From Isoetes taiwanensis (lineage: Eukaryota; Streptophyta; Lycopodiopsida; Isoetales; Isoetaceae), in contig JAJEKV010000087.1 of the NCBI GenBank assembly GCA_021234155.1, forward strand, positions 3,882,742 through 3,946,741: 64,000 nt of DNA, given 5' to 3'. The notes under the pieces are model-generated. The model was not told the DNA's origin. It was given only the letters and a program-made list of their open reading frames with translations, and ran no database searches. A program made the position numbers and the translations under genes. Of this stretch, positions 9,921 through 22,876 are shown piece by piece; position 1 is the stretch's first letter; every line of letters starts with the position of its first letter.

Positions 9921-9954
9921 CCCCTATGCAAAAAATATCTCGACTCCTCAAAAG

Positions 9955-12000
9955 AATCAACTATCGCCAACAGCTCCTTGTCATAAATTGAATAGTTGAT
10001 TTCGGCAGCCTGGAACTTCTACAAGTGATAGGCGATCGAATACAGTTTATGGTCATTTCCTTATGTGACAGGATACTGCCAAAAGCAAAATCAGAAGCAT
10101 CATCTTCGACAACATATGGGCTTGAAGGATCTACATGACCAAGAATTGGTGTCGTGAAGCATGTCAAAGGAAAGGATCTCCGAATAATCCTGAATAAAAC
10201 GCTGGTAGAAGTTGCAAATCCAAGAAAACGTTGAATATCTCGGACAGAAGAAGGTATTTGCCACTGTAGAATAGTATTGATCTTTGCACGATCCATAGAG
10301 GCTCCATGACTGAGGAATGATTTTATAGCAAGGAACTCAACATTATCTTGCTCAAACTGACACTTCTCTAGCTTGGTATAAAGTCCATGTTCCTGCAACT
10401 TATGAAGGACCTTTCGAGTATTTTTTTCATGCTCTTCCAGAGTCTTCGAATAAATTAGAATATCATCTAAATAGATGATATAAAAGAGATCCAAAAACTC
10501 CTGAAAGTCATCATTAACCATGTTCTGAAAGACAGCTGGAGCATTGGTAAGGCCAAAGGGCATGACAGGGTACTACTTATAATGGTCGTACCAAGTTCGA
10601 AAAACTACTTCCACTCATCATCTTCTCTAATCCAAATAAGATTATAGGCACCTCAAAGATCAATTTTTTATGAAATATCGTGCGCCTTGCAACCGCTCAA
10701 GTAACTCTAGAATCCGTGAAAGATGAAACCAATAGTGCACAATGATCTTGTTGAGGCCGCAGTAATAATGTATTGTCCTTCCTTCTTGAAGATGAAAAAG
10801 ATAGGAGCCTTCATAGGTGACTGAGAATGTCGGATAAACCCAGTTGCAAGAATATCTTTGATATAGGTCCGCAAAGTCTCCAACTCTGTGGGCGACAAAC
10901 TATAATGGTGGAGTCCCTAGATGGAGATAAATGGGGCAATCAAAGGGATGATGCTCTGGAAACTTAATAGCTTTTACCTTGTCAAAAACATTGGACAAAT
11001 TCTTGTATTTATCAGGAAGGATAGGGACAGACATTACTGAAGCAGAGCTAGTTGAAGGATGAACTTGAATTGCAAATGCTGAACTGGGATCTTGCCTTCC
11101 AGATCTGATAAATTTGTGGAGAGAAATCTTTAAGATACGGAGCTAAGGGCATGACTGGGATGAAGCTTCCATAGGAACAGAAGGTTAGATAGGATCTGAA
11201 GCTGGAGCAGGGATTTGAACAAGAACTGGAGCCTCATCTATAACATGAACTGAAGCAGAGATAGAAATCGGATCAGGACATGGAGCAAAAAATAGAAATT
11301 GGGACATGGGCAAGAGCAGGATCAGGAGCCCATGATACTGCATGGACCGGAGTAGATGTGGGCGTAGAGGCAAGAACTGCAGACGAATTAGGACTAGATC
11401 TAGAATCGGCAAAGAAGAAAGATCTAGAGCACCAATCAATTTGTGGGTTATGCAACTCGAGCCAGGAAGACCCAAAACTACTAGAGCATGTGGTCTAGCG
11501 ATGAGATTAAAGGATATGCTACAAGAAGCTCCTTCAAACAGAACTCGAAGATGTGCAGTACATTCTGTGACTATGCCCGTGGAGATCTCATGTCCATCAA
11601 TCACACCAACAAAACTGGGATGCGTGAGCCTGATTCTAGGGATGGCGTACTTAGAAGCAAATGCGTTGTCCATAAAACAAACATTCGCACCACTATTGAG
11701 TTGCATCAATGCATCCAACTTTAAAATTCCTGACTCTAATGATATTGAGATAAAAAAACTCCTTACTGTCCTTATTAGAGGAAATAAACCCTTCATTGCC
11801 TATGACAGGAGTCTGAGAAATGTCGACCAGCCATCGAGAGACTCCTACTACTCGGATCGGCCCTTGAAGCTTTTTGACTGAATTGGACACTTAACTGGAT
11901 ATCCACAAGCAACATGGCTAGCTCCTCCACGGTAGAGGCAAAGATTAGCCTCCCTCCGGTGCTGCTTCTCGATTGCCGACAAGGAGCCTCAAAATACATG
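9955..12000 (-). pseudogene. Decayed Ty3/gypsy pol, copy 1 (protease-RT-RNase H remnants)
   Basis: Reading down from 12000 the pieces are as follows. A protease-like segment comes first (ALMQLNSGANVCFMDNAFAS), in which the expected catalytic DSG is NSG. The front of the reverse transcriptase is next (SPTELETLRTYIKDILATGF at 10707-10898). The RT core follows at 9961-10563, with [18 protein letters not shown] and the catalytic box YLDDILIYS, then an RNase H beginning. Several stops and frameshifts separate these pieces, so it cannot make a working polyprotein. The reading stops where the LTR begins at 9920. Integrase is not visible. Confidence 0.8.
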
Positions 12001-12671
12001 ATTGATCTGCATGGGCACTGGACTATCTGCCTAGAGGTGCCAGATGGAGCAGAGACTGGTACTACATGTGCCTTTGGGAAAAAAGTCTGATAGCGTCTTT
12101 CTTGTTTCTGCTTAATCGATGATTACTACATCGAACTGCAAATCTGATGGCCTTTCTAGAATCTTGGAATTATATAAATGATGTAAGAGATTATTAAAGA
12201 TAATAGATAGCATTGTTGGCAAGGTATATGGCTGGCAATTAGAAAGCAAGTTCAAGCATTGGCTCGTGCAACTACCTTTTCGCATTAGGTGCTGGCCCTA
12301 GAAATGTCAAGCTAATCTATCCACTAACCCGAATTCCTGCTGGATCCATTGTCATGTGGCATCTCCATCTTCAAGCAATCTGGGCGCCATTCTCCTGCTG
12401 GCCAATCGAATTTGGCCAGGTGCCCCCTAATTAATCAAGTATCCTAACTTAATTAGCTTAATTGAGTTAATTAGATAATGATTCCTTAATTATAGGTAAT
12501 TAACCTTTAATTAATCCTTTATTAATTTAACATAGCTAAATTAATCCCTTTTAGGTCAAAATACCCCATGGTGGCGTATCCTTACTGCGTGACATGTCAG
12601 TATATTTATATATATACCGTATAAATACCTGGAATGTCACACCCCTATGCAAAAAATATCTCGACTCCTCA

Positions 12672-14700
12672 AAAGAATCAACTATCGCCAACAGCTCCTT
12701 GTCATAAATTGAATAGTTGATTTCGGCAGCCTGGAACTTCTACAAGTGATAGGCGATCGAATATAGTTTATGGTCATTTCCTTATGTGACAGGATACTGC
12801 CAAAAGCAAAATCAGAAGCATCATCTTCGACAACATATGGGCTTGAAGGATCTACATGACCAAGAATTGGTGTCGTGAAGCATGTCAAAGGAAAGGATCT
12901 CCGAATAATCCTGAATAAAACGCTGGTAGAAGTTGCAAATCCAAGAAAACGTTGAATATCTCGGACAGAAGAAGGTATTTGCCACTGTAGAATAGTATTG
13001 ATCTTTGCACGATCCATAGAGGCTCCATGAGGAGTGATTTTATAGCAAGGAACTCAACATTATCTTGCTCAAACTGACACTCCTCTAGCTTGGTATAAAG
13101 TCCATGTTCCTGCAACTTATGAAGGACCTTTCGAGTATTTTTTTCATGCTCTTCCAGAGTCTTCGAATAAATTAGAATATCATCTAAATAGATGATATAA
13201 AAGAGATCCAAAAACTCCTGAAAGTCATCATTAACCATGTTCTGAAAGACAGCTGGAGCATTGGTAAGGCCAAAGGGCATGACAGGGTACTACTTATAAT
13301 GGTCGTACCAAGTTCGAAAAACTACTTCCACTCATCACCTTCTCTAATCCAAATAAGATTATAGGCACCTCAAAGATCAATTTTTTATGAAATATCGTGC
13401 ACCTTGCAGCCGCTCAAGTAACTCTAGAATCCGTGAAAGATGAAACCAATAGTGCATAATGATCTTGTTGAGGCCGCAGTAATAATGTATTGTCCTTCCT
13501 TCTTGAAGATGAAAAAGATAGGAGCCTTCATAGGTGACTGAGAATGTCGGATAAACCCAGTTGCAAGAATATCTTTGATATAGGTCCGCAAAGTCTCCAA
13601 CTCTGTGGGCGACAAACTATAATGGTGGAGTCCCTAGATGGAGATAAATGGGGCAATCAAAGGGATGATGCTCTGGAAACTTAATAGCTTTTACCTTGTC
13701 AAAAACATTGGACAAATTCTTGTATTTATCAGGAAGGATAGGGGCAGACATTACTGAAGCAGAGCTAGTTGAAGGATGAACTTGAATTGCAAATGCTGAA
13801 CTGGGATCTTGCCTTCCAGATCTGATAAATTTGTGGAGAGAAATCTTTAAGATACGGAGCTAAGGGCATGACTGGGATGAAGCTTCCATAGGAACAGAAG
13901 GTTAGATAGGATCTGAAGCTGGAGCAGGGATTTGAACAAGAACTGGAGCCTCATCTATAACATGAACTGAAGCAGAGATAGAAATCGGATCAGGACATGG
14001 AGCAAAAAATAGAAATTGGGACATGGGCAAGAGCAGGATCAGGAGCCCATGATACTGCATGGACCAGAGTAGATGTGGGCGTAGAGGCAAGAACTGCACA
14101 CGAATTGGGACTAGATCTAGAATCGACAAAGAAGAAAGATCTAGAGCACCAATCAATTTGTGGGTTATGCAACTCGAGCCAGGAAGACCCAAAACTACTA
14201 GAGCATGTGGTCTAGCGATGAGATTAAAGGATATGCTACAAGAAGCTCCTTCAAACAGAACTATTCTGTGACTATGCCCGTGGAGATCTCATGTCCATCA
14301 ATCACACCAACAAAACTGGGATGCGTGAGCCTGATTCTAGGGATGGCGTACTTAGAAGCAAATGTGTTGTCCATAAAACAAACATTCGCACCACTATTGA
14401 GTTGCATCAATGCATCCAACTTTAAATTTCCTGACTCTAATGATATTGAGATAAAAAAAACTCCTTACTGTCCTTATTAGAGGGAATAAACCCTTCATTG
14501 CCTATGACAGGAGTCTGAGAAATGTCGACCAGCCATCGAGAGACTCCTACTACTGGATCGGCCCTTGAAGCTTTTTGACTGAATTGGACGCTTAACTGGA
14601 TATCCACAAGCAACATGGCTAGCTCCTCCACGATAGAGGCAAAGATTAGCCTCCCTCCGGTGCGGCTTCTCGATTGCCGACAAGGAGCCTCAAAATACAT
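12672..14700 (-). pseudogene. Decayed Ty3/gypsy pol, copy 2
   Basis: This is the tandem copy of the pol remnant just described. It has the same RT box ([20 protein letters not shown] at 12885-13280), the same NSG in place of DSG and the same interrupted RT front at 13424-13615. A further small deletion changes frame near 13030. Because both copies share most inactivating lesions, the decay preceded the duplication. Confidence 0.8.
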
Positions 14701-14993
14701 GATTGATCTGCATGGGCACTGGACTATCTGTCTAGAGGTGCCAGATGGAGTAGAGACTGGTACTACAGGTGCCTTTGGGAAAAAAGTCTGATAGCGTCTT
14801 TCGTGTTTTTGCTTAATCGATGATTACTACATCGAACTGCAAATCTGATGGCCTTTCTAGAATCTTGGGATTATATAAATGATGTAAGAGATTATTAAAG
14901 ATAATAGATAGCATTGTTGGCAAAGGTATATGGCTGGCAATTAGAAAGTTGCAAGTTCAAGCATTGGCTCGTGCAACTACCTTTTCGCATTAG

Positions 14994-15044
14994 TGTGACG
15001 ACTATATTTGTACATGCGAGTATAATACCCGTATGGCCATCACA
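14994..15044. mobile_element. 51-bp palindromic miniature element
   Basis: The sequence starts TGTGACGACTATATTTGTAC and ends GGCCATCACA, with a near-palindromic centre (GCGAGTATAATACCCGTAT). The same 51-base structure occurs at 42884-42934 and 43007-43057. The flanking ~60 bases upstream are also related between the two loci (GTGCAACTACCT...), so it may be part of a larger repeat rather than an independent insertion. Confidence 0.6.
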
Positions 15045-16646
15045 ACTAGGTGTTTATAGGTTTTTCAATGTGTACTATTGGGTAACACCACTACAACCAA
15101 TGGCAGAGATATGATCTTAGCTATAAAACTTGAGGGTTAAGTTGCTAAGGACCTATGTAACTTATAAGCTATATTGACATGTTCAAACAACATATGTAGT
15201 ATAATTGTACCCCTAAGGTATATTATGTTAACAACACAATACATTTGAACCTTAACTTATACTATATTATCATGTATTATATATTGGCTTTCAATGGTTG
15301 CGTACAATTCAATGTTGCGGTTCTATTAGATAGCATTCGCAATAGAATTGCCACACTTTGGCAAGGGGCATTGCTATCTTTGGATCGCATCTCCTAAATA
15401 TGCTCTTCATTTTCTGCTCTTCACTTGTCGGCGTTCTCTTGAGCTAGATCTTCTACTCATTATGTTCCTTCTAGCTTCCCTCATCCCTCCCATCCTGACT
15501 TGGGGTGCTGAGTTTCTTTTCCTATTGTTTTTTTTTTTTTTTCCTTTTCTGTGGGATTTTATATGATGGTTTCTGATTGTCTTTGATTCTTTATGCTCTG
15601 CTATCATGGAATTGCATAGTTCTTCCTAGATGGTTATTTAATTCTTGATTATGGCTTATTGTTTCTATGGTCTTGTTGTGTCCTCTCAGGCAACAACCTT
15701 TGAATTAGCACTCATGGAATATGTTTTCTAACCTTAGCTAGTTTTTCTTGATTCTCTGTACTCTTTATATTTCTCGGCATGGGAGTGTAGCCCTAGAGGC
15801 GGTGTCTTGGACGTTTTATATTGGTGTTGATGCATAGCTTTTGCCTTTCCATAAGACTTCCTTCGTGGCCTTCCTTGTATTTCTTCGTGTGGTATTATAG
15901 CCTCCGAGGCAGCACTAATTGCATGGTTTCCCAATTCGTGGATTGTTTATTCTCTATATTTCTCGGCGTGGCACTGTAGCCCCCGAGACAGTACTAATTG
16001 GATGTTCTTGTGACGGTGTTTTCACGGACAGTTTTCGACTCGCCGACTGTTGTTTCTTTCTTGGTGTGGCCCTATAGCCTAGGAGCATTATTATATTCTT
16101 TATATTTTAGCGCATTGATGCGCGATCTCGCTTGATGTCCCTAACCTTGACGAGTCGTTTTTTTCAGTTTTCACTTTGCAGGTTACTCTTGAGATCTCTT
16201 CTTGCTGCATGGAGGATGTCGAGCATCATGATTGGAGGGCAACGTTTTTGACGCGACATATTTGTAGTGGCTGGGTCATCCTATATGTCTCATTTGTGAA
16301 ATTATCAACCTTCATCGCAGGAGGTTAAATTTCAATATTTTCCATTATCTATTTTTCATATTCTCTCGATATCTATATCTTTTCGAAGTTTTCTACCCTA
16401 GTAGGGGAATCAATTTGTACTCGATAATTTTACAAAAAGTCAATAAGAACACCACTTCACTAACTGATATATGTTATGTTCAGGACCTTGCCATAAAATG
16501 TACTCACATCTTCACGTAGCAATCCATATGGTCTCTTGACATGCAAGCTACCCTTATGGCATGCATGTCTTAATCCCACACGTCTCCTTCCCTTGCACAT
16601 CTCACTTGGCTTGACATGTACTGCAAAATATGTATATAGTATTCAT
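15045..16646. other. Gene-poor stretch with four imperfect ~50-base repeats
   Basis: No gene is recognised. A T-run lies at 15529-15542. Four diverged copies of a motif like TATTTCTCGGCGTGGCACTG / TAGCCCCCGAGGCAGTACTA occur at about 15763-15812, 15871-15925, 15950-16004 and 16045-16095. They suggest a local minisatellite or the remains of repeated domains. Confidence 0.45.
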
Positions 16647-16655
16647 ACTCTATAG

Positions 16656-16660
<5 letters not shown>

Positions 16661-16687
<27 letters not shown>

Positions 16688-18402
16688 GAAGTCAAGAGTC
16701 TGTATATTCATAAGATAAAACGTTTACATATATACAGTTGAGCCTAGAGCTGCTACCACTTCTCCGATCCATGATAGCAGTTAGACTCGGGCCTAGTACT
16801 ATTAGTCTCTCTCAACCTCTTCTCCATAGGATACTACAGGAGAGATTGACCAAATTCCTAGCCCCTAATGGCATAACAAGGGGCCGGTACTAAACAGGAG
16901 CTGCCCGGCCTCTTCTCCAAAATAGATACTATGGGAGCACAGCTCCTGCCTTCCACATACCCCAAGCTGCGCCATTACTTCAAAAAAAGGCTCTCAGATA
17001 TGGCGATATAGATCAGACACATGGATCCAACCCATGGAAGAGGTAAGGGTAAAATACATTTGTCTGGCGCTGCCCAGACTAGAGAGACAGGGGTCCTCCT
17101 AAAGCTCCTCCACCACCGAAAAATAGAGATGAGCTGAAAGCAAAGATGTCTGCAAAGAGATTATATAGGGAGTGCCCCATAGTACGAGGCACTCACCTTC
17201 TTCTTGCCAAGCAAACTATCATGAGCACACCACCGCTAGAACCCCAGTAATCATGCCAGCCCATCACGCTTCTAGTCGCAAGCCTTGTCTTCCCGCAAGA
17301 CCAAGAAAATAGCCGCTCTAGGGTCCCTAGAAATTTCTAGAGTTCCCGCCCTAGAGGGTATTAGCATTCTAGACTTCCCCTACCGGATGGCTTACACAAG
17401 GTTACGATCACCCCTTGTTTGGGAAGGGGAACGCGAGCCCCGCTACAAGTTAAGCACTAACCACAAGATCTTCTAAAAATTTGCAAATGAGTGAGTAAAG
17501 TGCCCCGCCTCGTCCATAGATCTAGGTCCCGCCAACAATGGCACCAAAGATAGAGAAGGGTTGCGTAAGCCTCAGACTAAGGATGCCGCCACCTCTTCTT
17601 CTTCTTTGCGACCAAGATACTACTGAGAGGCCAAAGATTTTTCCAACCTAATTTCGGCCACCTTAAAGAACTGAATCGGTAGAAAATCGTGACAGAGAGC
17701 GTACTACTAGAATAAAGCCCCTTCTTCTTATGGCATGAAGTACTACAGAGTCGCTAACCGGTTCCACAACCGCCAGCCCTCTTCTTCTTTGCGACCAAGA
17801 TACTACAGAGGCCAAACATCTTTCCAAATTTGATGTCGAGGCCAGCCTTTAAAGAGTGGAATCGGTAGATATTCACGTAAAGCGGCTGTACTAGAATAAG
17901 GCGCCCTTCTTCTTATGGCATGAAATACTACAGAGCCACTAACATTCTTTTCCTGATTTCTGAGATCATTCTTCCAGCCAATACCAGCAGTTTACAAGAA
18001 GAAGGCCTGATGTCTAGAAGGAAGAGCCATTCAATCAACCTGAAACAACTAACCTGAAGCGCTACTCCCGTGGCCAGAAACCTTGTGGAGAGTGAATAAG
18101 CAAGAAGCAGATAACCAGGTGTTGTAGACTTACCAAGAAACAGAAAGAATGCTGAATCCCAGGGAAAAGAACCATTCCTGGTTAGTTGCACAGAAGGGGG
18201 TGAACCTGGAGCTTCCGCTGAGCAAACAGGGTCGAACAGCCCAGATCCAGAGACACGGTGCCCTAGAGGCCCTCCAGCAGCTAGCAAAGGGCTTGATCTG
18301 CAAGAAAGCAGGGGCGGCAAGAGCCGTCCCCTATCGTGCTAAGGGGAACAGGGCCGCCGTCTCCGGCCCGTTCTCGGCGCCATCCTCCCACAACTATCCT
18401 CT
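16661..18402 (-). mobile_element. 1.74 kb poly(A) retroposon with 14-bp target-site duplication
   Basis: The insertion is flanked by identical ACTCTATAGTATAT at 16647-16660 and 18403-18416. It starts on the plus strand with 27 T residues (16661-16687), that is, a poly(A) tail on the minus strand. These are the marks of LINE-machinery insertion. The far end (GC-rich, 18290-18400) is the 5' end. No reverse transcriptase, tRNA-like head or long protein is evident. The longest frames (17928-18320 minus, 130 codons; 18149-18448 plus, 99 codons) look like chance. It may be a SINE-like non-autonomous element or a processed copy of a non-coding or degraded transcript. An internal ~185-base duplication is listed separately. 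Confidence 0.75.
17593..17943. repeat. Internal tandem duplication inside the retroposon
   Basis: Two ~170-185 base units share CTTCTTCTTTGCGACCAAGA, GAATCGGTAGA, the string TACTAGAATAA and CTTCTTCTTATGGCATGAA. They lie at about 17593-17760 and 17779-17943. Divergence between the units is moderate, so the duplication is older than the insertion or was gained early. Confidence 0.7.
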
Positions 18403-18554
18403 ACTCTATAGTATATTGGAACTGTACATTCTTTGCACCTTGAATTGATGCTACCCTCAACATCACGTATCTCCCCACCTTCAATCTTGCGTCAATCTTG
18501 CAAGTCTATTTTAAATCATACATACATGCATATACAAGATTAAGATGATAAGGT

Positions 18555-18667
18555 TTTTCCCTTGAAAACCTTTCGAGGCAGGGGTTTTTTAATCCTAGTA
18601 GTAATGATTGTACTAGCCCATTGTATGGGTCCCATGACCTATTGGTCTCCGTGGACGTTAAAAAAAC
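18555..18667 (+). repeat. Retroposon 3' tail fragment (CCGTGGACGTTAAAA family)
   Basis: The segment contains GGGTCCCATGACCTATTGGT and CTCCGTGGACGTTAAAAA, followed by a short (ATTCT) repeat. The same ending appears at 27063-27175 (minus) and 38870-38925 (plus), each followed by a different short tandem repeat. This is typical for the 3' end of a LINE or SINE family. The spacer from 18668 to 19087 shows no feature. Confidence 0.6.
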
Positions 18668-19087
18668 TATTCTATTCTAGTCTATTCTTTCGATAACATT
18701 ATACTTGCTCGAGGTTTCAATATAATTTGAGGCCATTAAGATAGGTCTTATCACAATTACAAGAAAATAATCATAACTTAGTCAATATTTACTGAAAATG
18801 TCCTCTTTCATATTATAAACATATATAAGACAAAACATTCCTCCTAAGGCTTTGCGCCTATGTATAAATGCATGCAATCAATCATGGTGTAATGAAATGA
18901 TGTTTTTCCAATCGTGGCTGATGACTTCATGCATCATATCATGCCTACCCAAGTATTCCCTTCTAGATTAGCTACAACTTTGCCGAAGGAATGGATCGTG
19001 GCCACTGATATACTATAACATCGAACTAGATGAATGCTACTCTACTCCATAAACATTATACTCTTTAGGAACATCTGTTTCGAGGTG

Positions 19088-19106
19088 GGTTTGAATTACC
19101 ATAATT
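19088..19106. repeat. L1 target-site duplication, left copy
   Basis: GGTTTGAATTACCATAATT is repeated exactly at 24981-24999 and brackets the L1 element. Confidence 0.9.
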
Positions 19107-19151
19107 TTTTTTTGAAGAACGTGATTTACTTCATATTATACACTCCAAATA

Positions 19152-22100
19152 TTACAAAGGACTTCCAGAAGTAAGAAATGTCCCAGAAGCATCAATCACT
19201 TTTAGATGATCACTCCATATTGGAATTTTAATACGATCAGGCCAATTGGAGATCTGAAAGCAATTATACAACTTCTTACAAATTTCTTGAAGCACCACCT
19301 GAGAAGAAATACGCTTATCATAAAAGACCTTTCTTCGCCTTCGCTTCCATACACTCCATATTAGCCAAGACTTTGCCATGTGAAATGCAATCCTTTTAGA
19401 AGCAGTCCACTGATTTGGATAAATACCCAAAAGAAAGTGCTGACTATCCAAAGATACTCCAAAAAGAGAATGCAGCCAGGACCTAAGACTACTCAGCTCT
19501 GCACACAAATATAAACAGTGCTCCAATGTTTCAATGCACCGCTCACACATTGGGCAAAGTGGGCTTACTCCCGGCTTAAAGCGATGAACCATCTCATTAA
19601 CTCTCAAAGAGCGATGAATCACCTGCCAAAGTAGAACATTTACCTTTGGAGGATTATATTTAGACCAAACAAGGTTCCAGATAGCATGAACTGACTAGCT
19701 TCTTGCCTTCTTTAATACCTTGAACAAAGTTCCAGCATCTCTTGTTACCCACCTTCTTAATTAGAGGAAGAGCACTTGCTACATAAGCCCATATACTGAT
19801 ATCTTTATCCAACAATCCATATGTCTCCTGAAACCATTGCCAAGGAGCAATGTCAATACCAAAATACCACTGTTCAATAGAAATAATACCTGCTCTCCTC
19901 CACCTCGCTTGGGAATGCGCATGCATAAATTCGACAACTGGGTGGAGTTGTCCATGAGTATACAAAGGCAACCACAGAAAGGGGGAAGATGCCTGGAGAC
20001 AAGCTTCCCAATCAAATGTAATCACCTGCTGGACTACCTTCCAGGCCCGAAGCAAAACCTTTCAAGATTGGAGAAGCATGTGAAGAAGCTTTCAATGGAT
20101 ATAACAATGCCCAAGGGAGCTCAATTCTCACACCTAAACTTATGAAAAACCATACACTTCTTCTACTCGATTGTTTAAGTAACTTCATACCTGGTGATGC
20201 ACAATCATCTTTCAACAAACTGAACAATAGCTTAGAAGCTAAGACCTTACCCTGTAAAGAAAGATCCAACATACCACGACCTCCTTGTTGTTTAAACAAC
20301 ATACATTTCTTCCACGCCACCTTCACAAAGGCCTCCTTGATCGGGTACACCGCACAAAAATCTCTTACAATCTTTTTTATCTCTCGCAAACTTAGAAGCT
20401 GGAGCCAATATAACCGAAACCAAATAAATATGCATTTGTTCAATAATGACTTAGCTACTTGAATTCTACCGCCAAGGATAACTTTGAACCTCTCCACCAA
20501 ATCAGTTGCCTTTGTAAATTTAAGATAATTTCATCCCATGCTTCATTCATGTCAATATCTAAACCAAAGGGGACTCCTAGAAGCTTTGTCTTTGCAGATG
20601 GTACAACAACCTTCCGGGCATACTCATATAAAAAATGCGGACCTTTCCTTCCCCACCCATAAAGCACTACACTTAGCCCAATTAAGGAGACAAAATTTCG
20701 GATGCAATTGAAAATATATCCAAAATCTTTTGATTATCGCACATTATTCTCTTCACCATCCACTAGTAAGAAGGTATCGTCCTCGCAAACCGATTAACCA
20801 AAACTGTTCACCTTCCTCCAATAATAATCCCTTTACCAAACCATCCTTTTCAAATTTCTCATGCAATAGTTGCGAAAGTCCTTCCGCCACTATAGTAAAC
20901 AAAAAAGGAGCTAGAGGGCAACCTTGCCTTATTCCATGTTCAATTGGAAAAAGCACCAATGGTTCTCCATGATACAAGATTACTACCCCTTAGCGTAAAT
21001 CAACATTTTTTGCATCATAGATCGGAAACCCCACCCAAATCCCAATTTCAAAAAGCATGGCATCCAAGAAAGTCCACTTCACACTATCATAAGCTTTAGC
21101 AAAATCCAATTTTAAATATAGAATATTTTGACTTCGAACATTGGGCCCAATGAACTCCTTCATATGCTGCCACTATATTATGAAAAAAATTTGCCGACCA
21201 CGAAGAAAGCCCCGACCGAGCATCTATTCTCAATCCCAAAACCTGCTTTTAAGTCTTTTCTCGCATAGGCTTTTGCAATAATTTTATAGATAGTAGATAG
21301 AAGAGTTATTGAAAAAGCCAATCATGAATGCTCACAGGTTCTTTCACTTTAGGAATAAGAGAAATCAAACCCGTATTCAAAATCCTATCAAATTGATGTG
21401 AAGTACACAAATCTTTGTAGGCCTCCATAATGCTACTGACGTCCATTCCCAATACCTTTTAAAAAATTCTACAGGGATACCATCCATACCTGGACATTTA
21501 TCTGAAGCCAACTCAAATGTTGCTGCTCGCAATTCAGACATGGAAAGTGGGCCTCTAACAATTGAGATTCCTCTTGTGAAAGAATTGCATGAACCTTAGA
21601 AAGCACAATATCCTGCATTACATCTTCATGAGGCAAGTGTTTGACCTTAAAAAAAGTTTCAAAGTATTGAGTAAGGGACTGCTTAATCTCATTTGGCTCT
21701 GTCATTATCCTCCCATCCGGCAGAGATAAAGAGTGCATAGAAGCTGCATACCTCTTCTGCTTTGAAGCTCTAAAAAATAGCTTATTACAACGATCTCCAT
21801 CTTTCAGCCAGGTTAATCCAGATTTAACTCGTGTTGATTGAATTTGGGCCACTTCAAGACCACGAATAGCATCAATAACCTGTTGCAATCTAAAAGAGTT
21901 CGTACCCACTTTCTTAAGCTCCTCTAATTCAGCATATAACTTACTCAATGTCTCTTTTTCTTCACGAACTCGTTGCGCTCCCCACCTTTTCGCAAAAATC
22001 TTGACATTTGCCAAAGCTTCAACAATTCTTCGCATACCATGTTGTTGAGGTGAAGCCTTTTGCCAAGCCTCCTGACATCCTGCTTCAAACTCCTCATTAG

Positions 22101-22876
22101 GCAACCATCTAGTATTCAATTTAAAGACCGTTTTTCTCTTTTGTCGACTATGAGTAAATTCACGATTTTCAAGAATTTGAGGATTATGGTCCGAGACTGC
22201 TTGTGCCAAATAATTAAGCCTCCATAACCGTGGACATATATCACAAAACACACTATTTGCATACATTCGATCATGACGAGCCTGAGACAATCCTGGGCCA
22301 ACCCAATTATTAGTCAAAGTAAAAGATGAATCTCCATCAACTTCCATAAACCCATGTTGAAAGAGTAACTTCTGCCACTGCTGCCGTTCAAAGCCGCTTA
22401 CAATCTGTCCACCACCTAATCTGTCTTGTGCTGATTCGACCATATTGAAATCCCCTACTAAAAGCCAAGCCACATTTTCTCCCCATTTTGGTATTTTATT
22501 ACATAAAGAAGCCCATAAAGTTGCTCTTTTTCTAGGAATATTAGATGCATATACATTAATGACACCACATTCTTGAAGTCCTTGCTTCTATTTAATGACT
22601 GTCCACCTTCCAAATTTATCTTTTGCTGTAAATGACATGAACATCCATACTCCAGGCTATCATTGTACCACCCCGAGCCTTGCATGAGGTACTTATTATA
22701 GCAGAAGTTTGCTTCCCAAACAAATTCATCATTGGAACAACCCTGCCTCTATCACATTTATGCTCTTGAATACGTAAAATATCTGGATTAATGTGTTTAA
22801 TTAAATTAGCCAACCTCTGCCGTTTTTGAGGAGATGAACGTGCTCCTCTCACATTCCAAGACATGATCTTAAGCAT
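19152..22876 (-). pseudogene. L1 ORF2 remnant: AP endonuclease, reverse transcriptase, zf-RVT
   Basis: The start ATG at 22876 gives MLKIMSWNVRGARSSPQKRQ, a classic plant L1 endonuclease beginning. The endonuclease continues in shifted frames with WLLVGDFNMV (22473 onward) and VSDHNP. The RT shows HGIRQGCPLAPFLFTIVAEG (20977-20753) and a decayed catalytic box, CEDDTFLL instead of FADD. The C-terminus (19622-19152) has a CPMCERCIETLEHCLYLC zinc motif. At least five frame breaks separate these pieces. In the family this protein nicks the target and copies the RNA in place. This copy is not functional. Confidence 0.88.

Larger units (their letters stand above)
9493..14993. repeat. Tandem duplication, two ~2.7-2.8 kb units
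   Basis: Unit 1 (9493-12290) and unit 2 (12291-14993) run base for base in parallel. Both start with GCTGGCCCTAGAAATGTCAAGC, cross the LTR end, pass through decayed pol and finish with GTGCAACTACCTTTTCGCATTAG. Differences are few: an ~80-base segment present at about 9595-9672 is missing after 12387, there is a ~19-base gap near 14262, and scattered substitutions occur. Each unit holds LTR end plus pol, so unequal crossing-over within a retroelement array is a likely origin. Confidence 0.85.
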
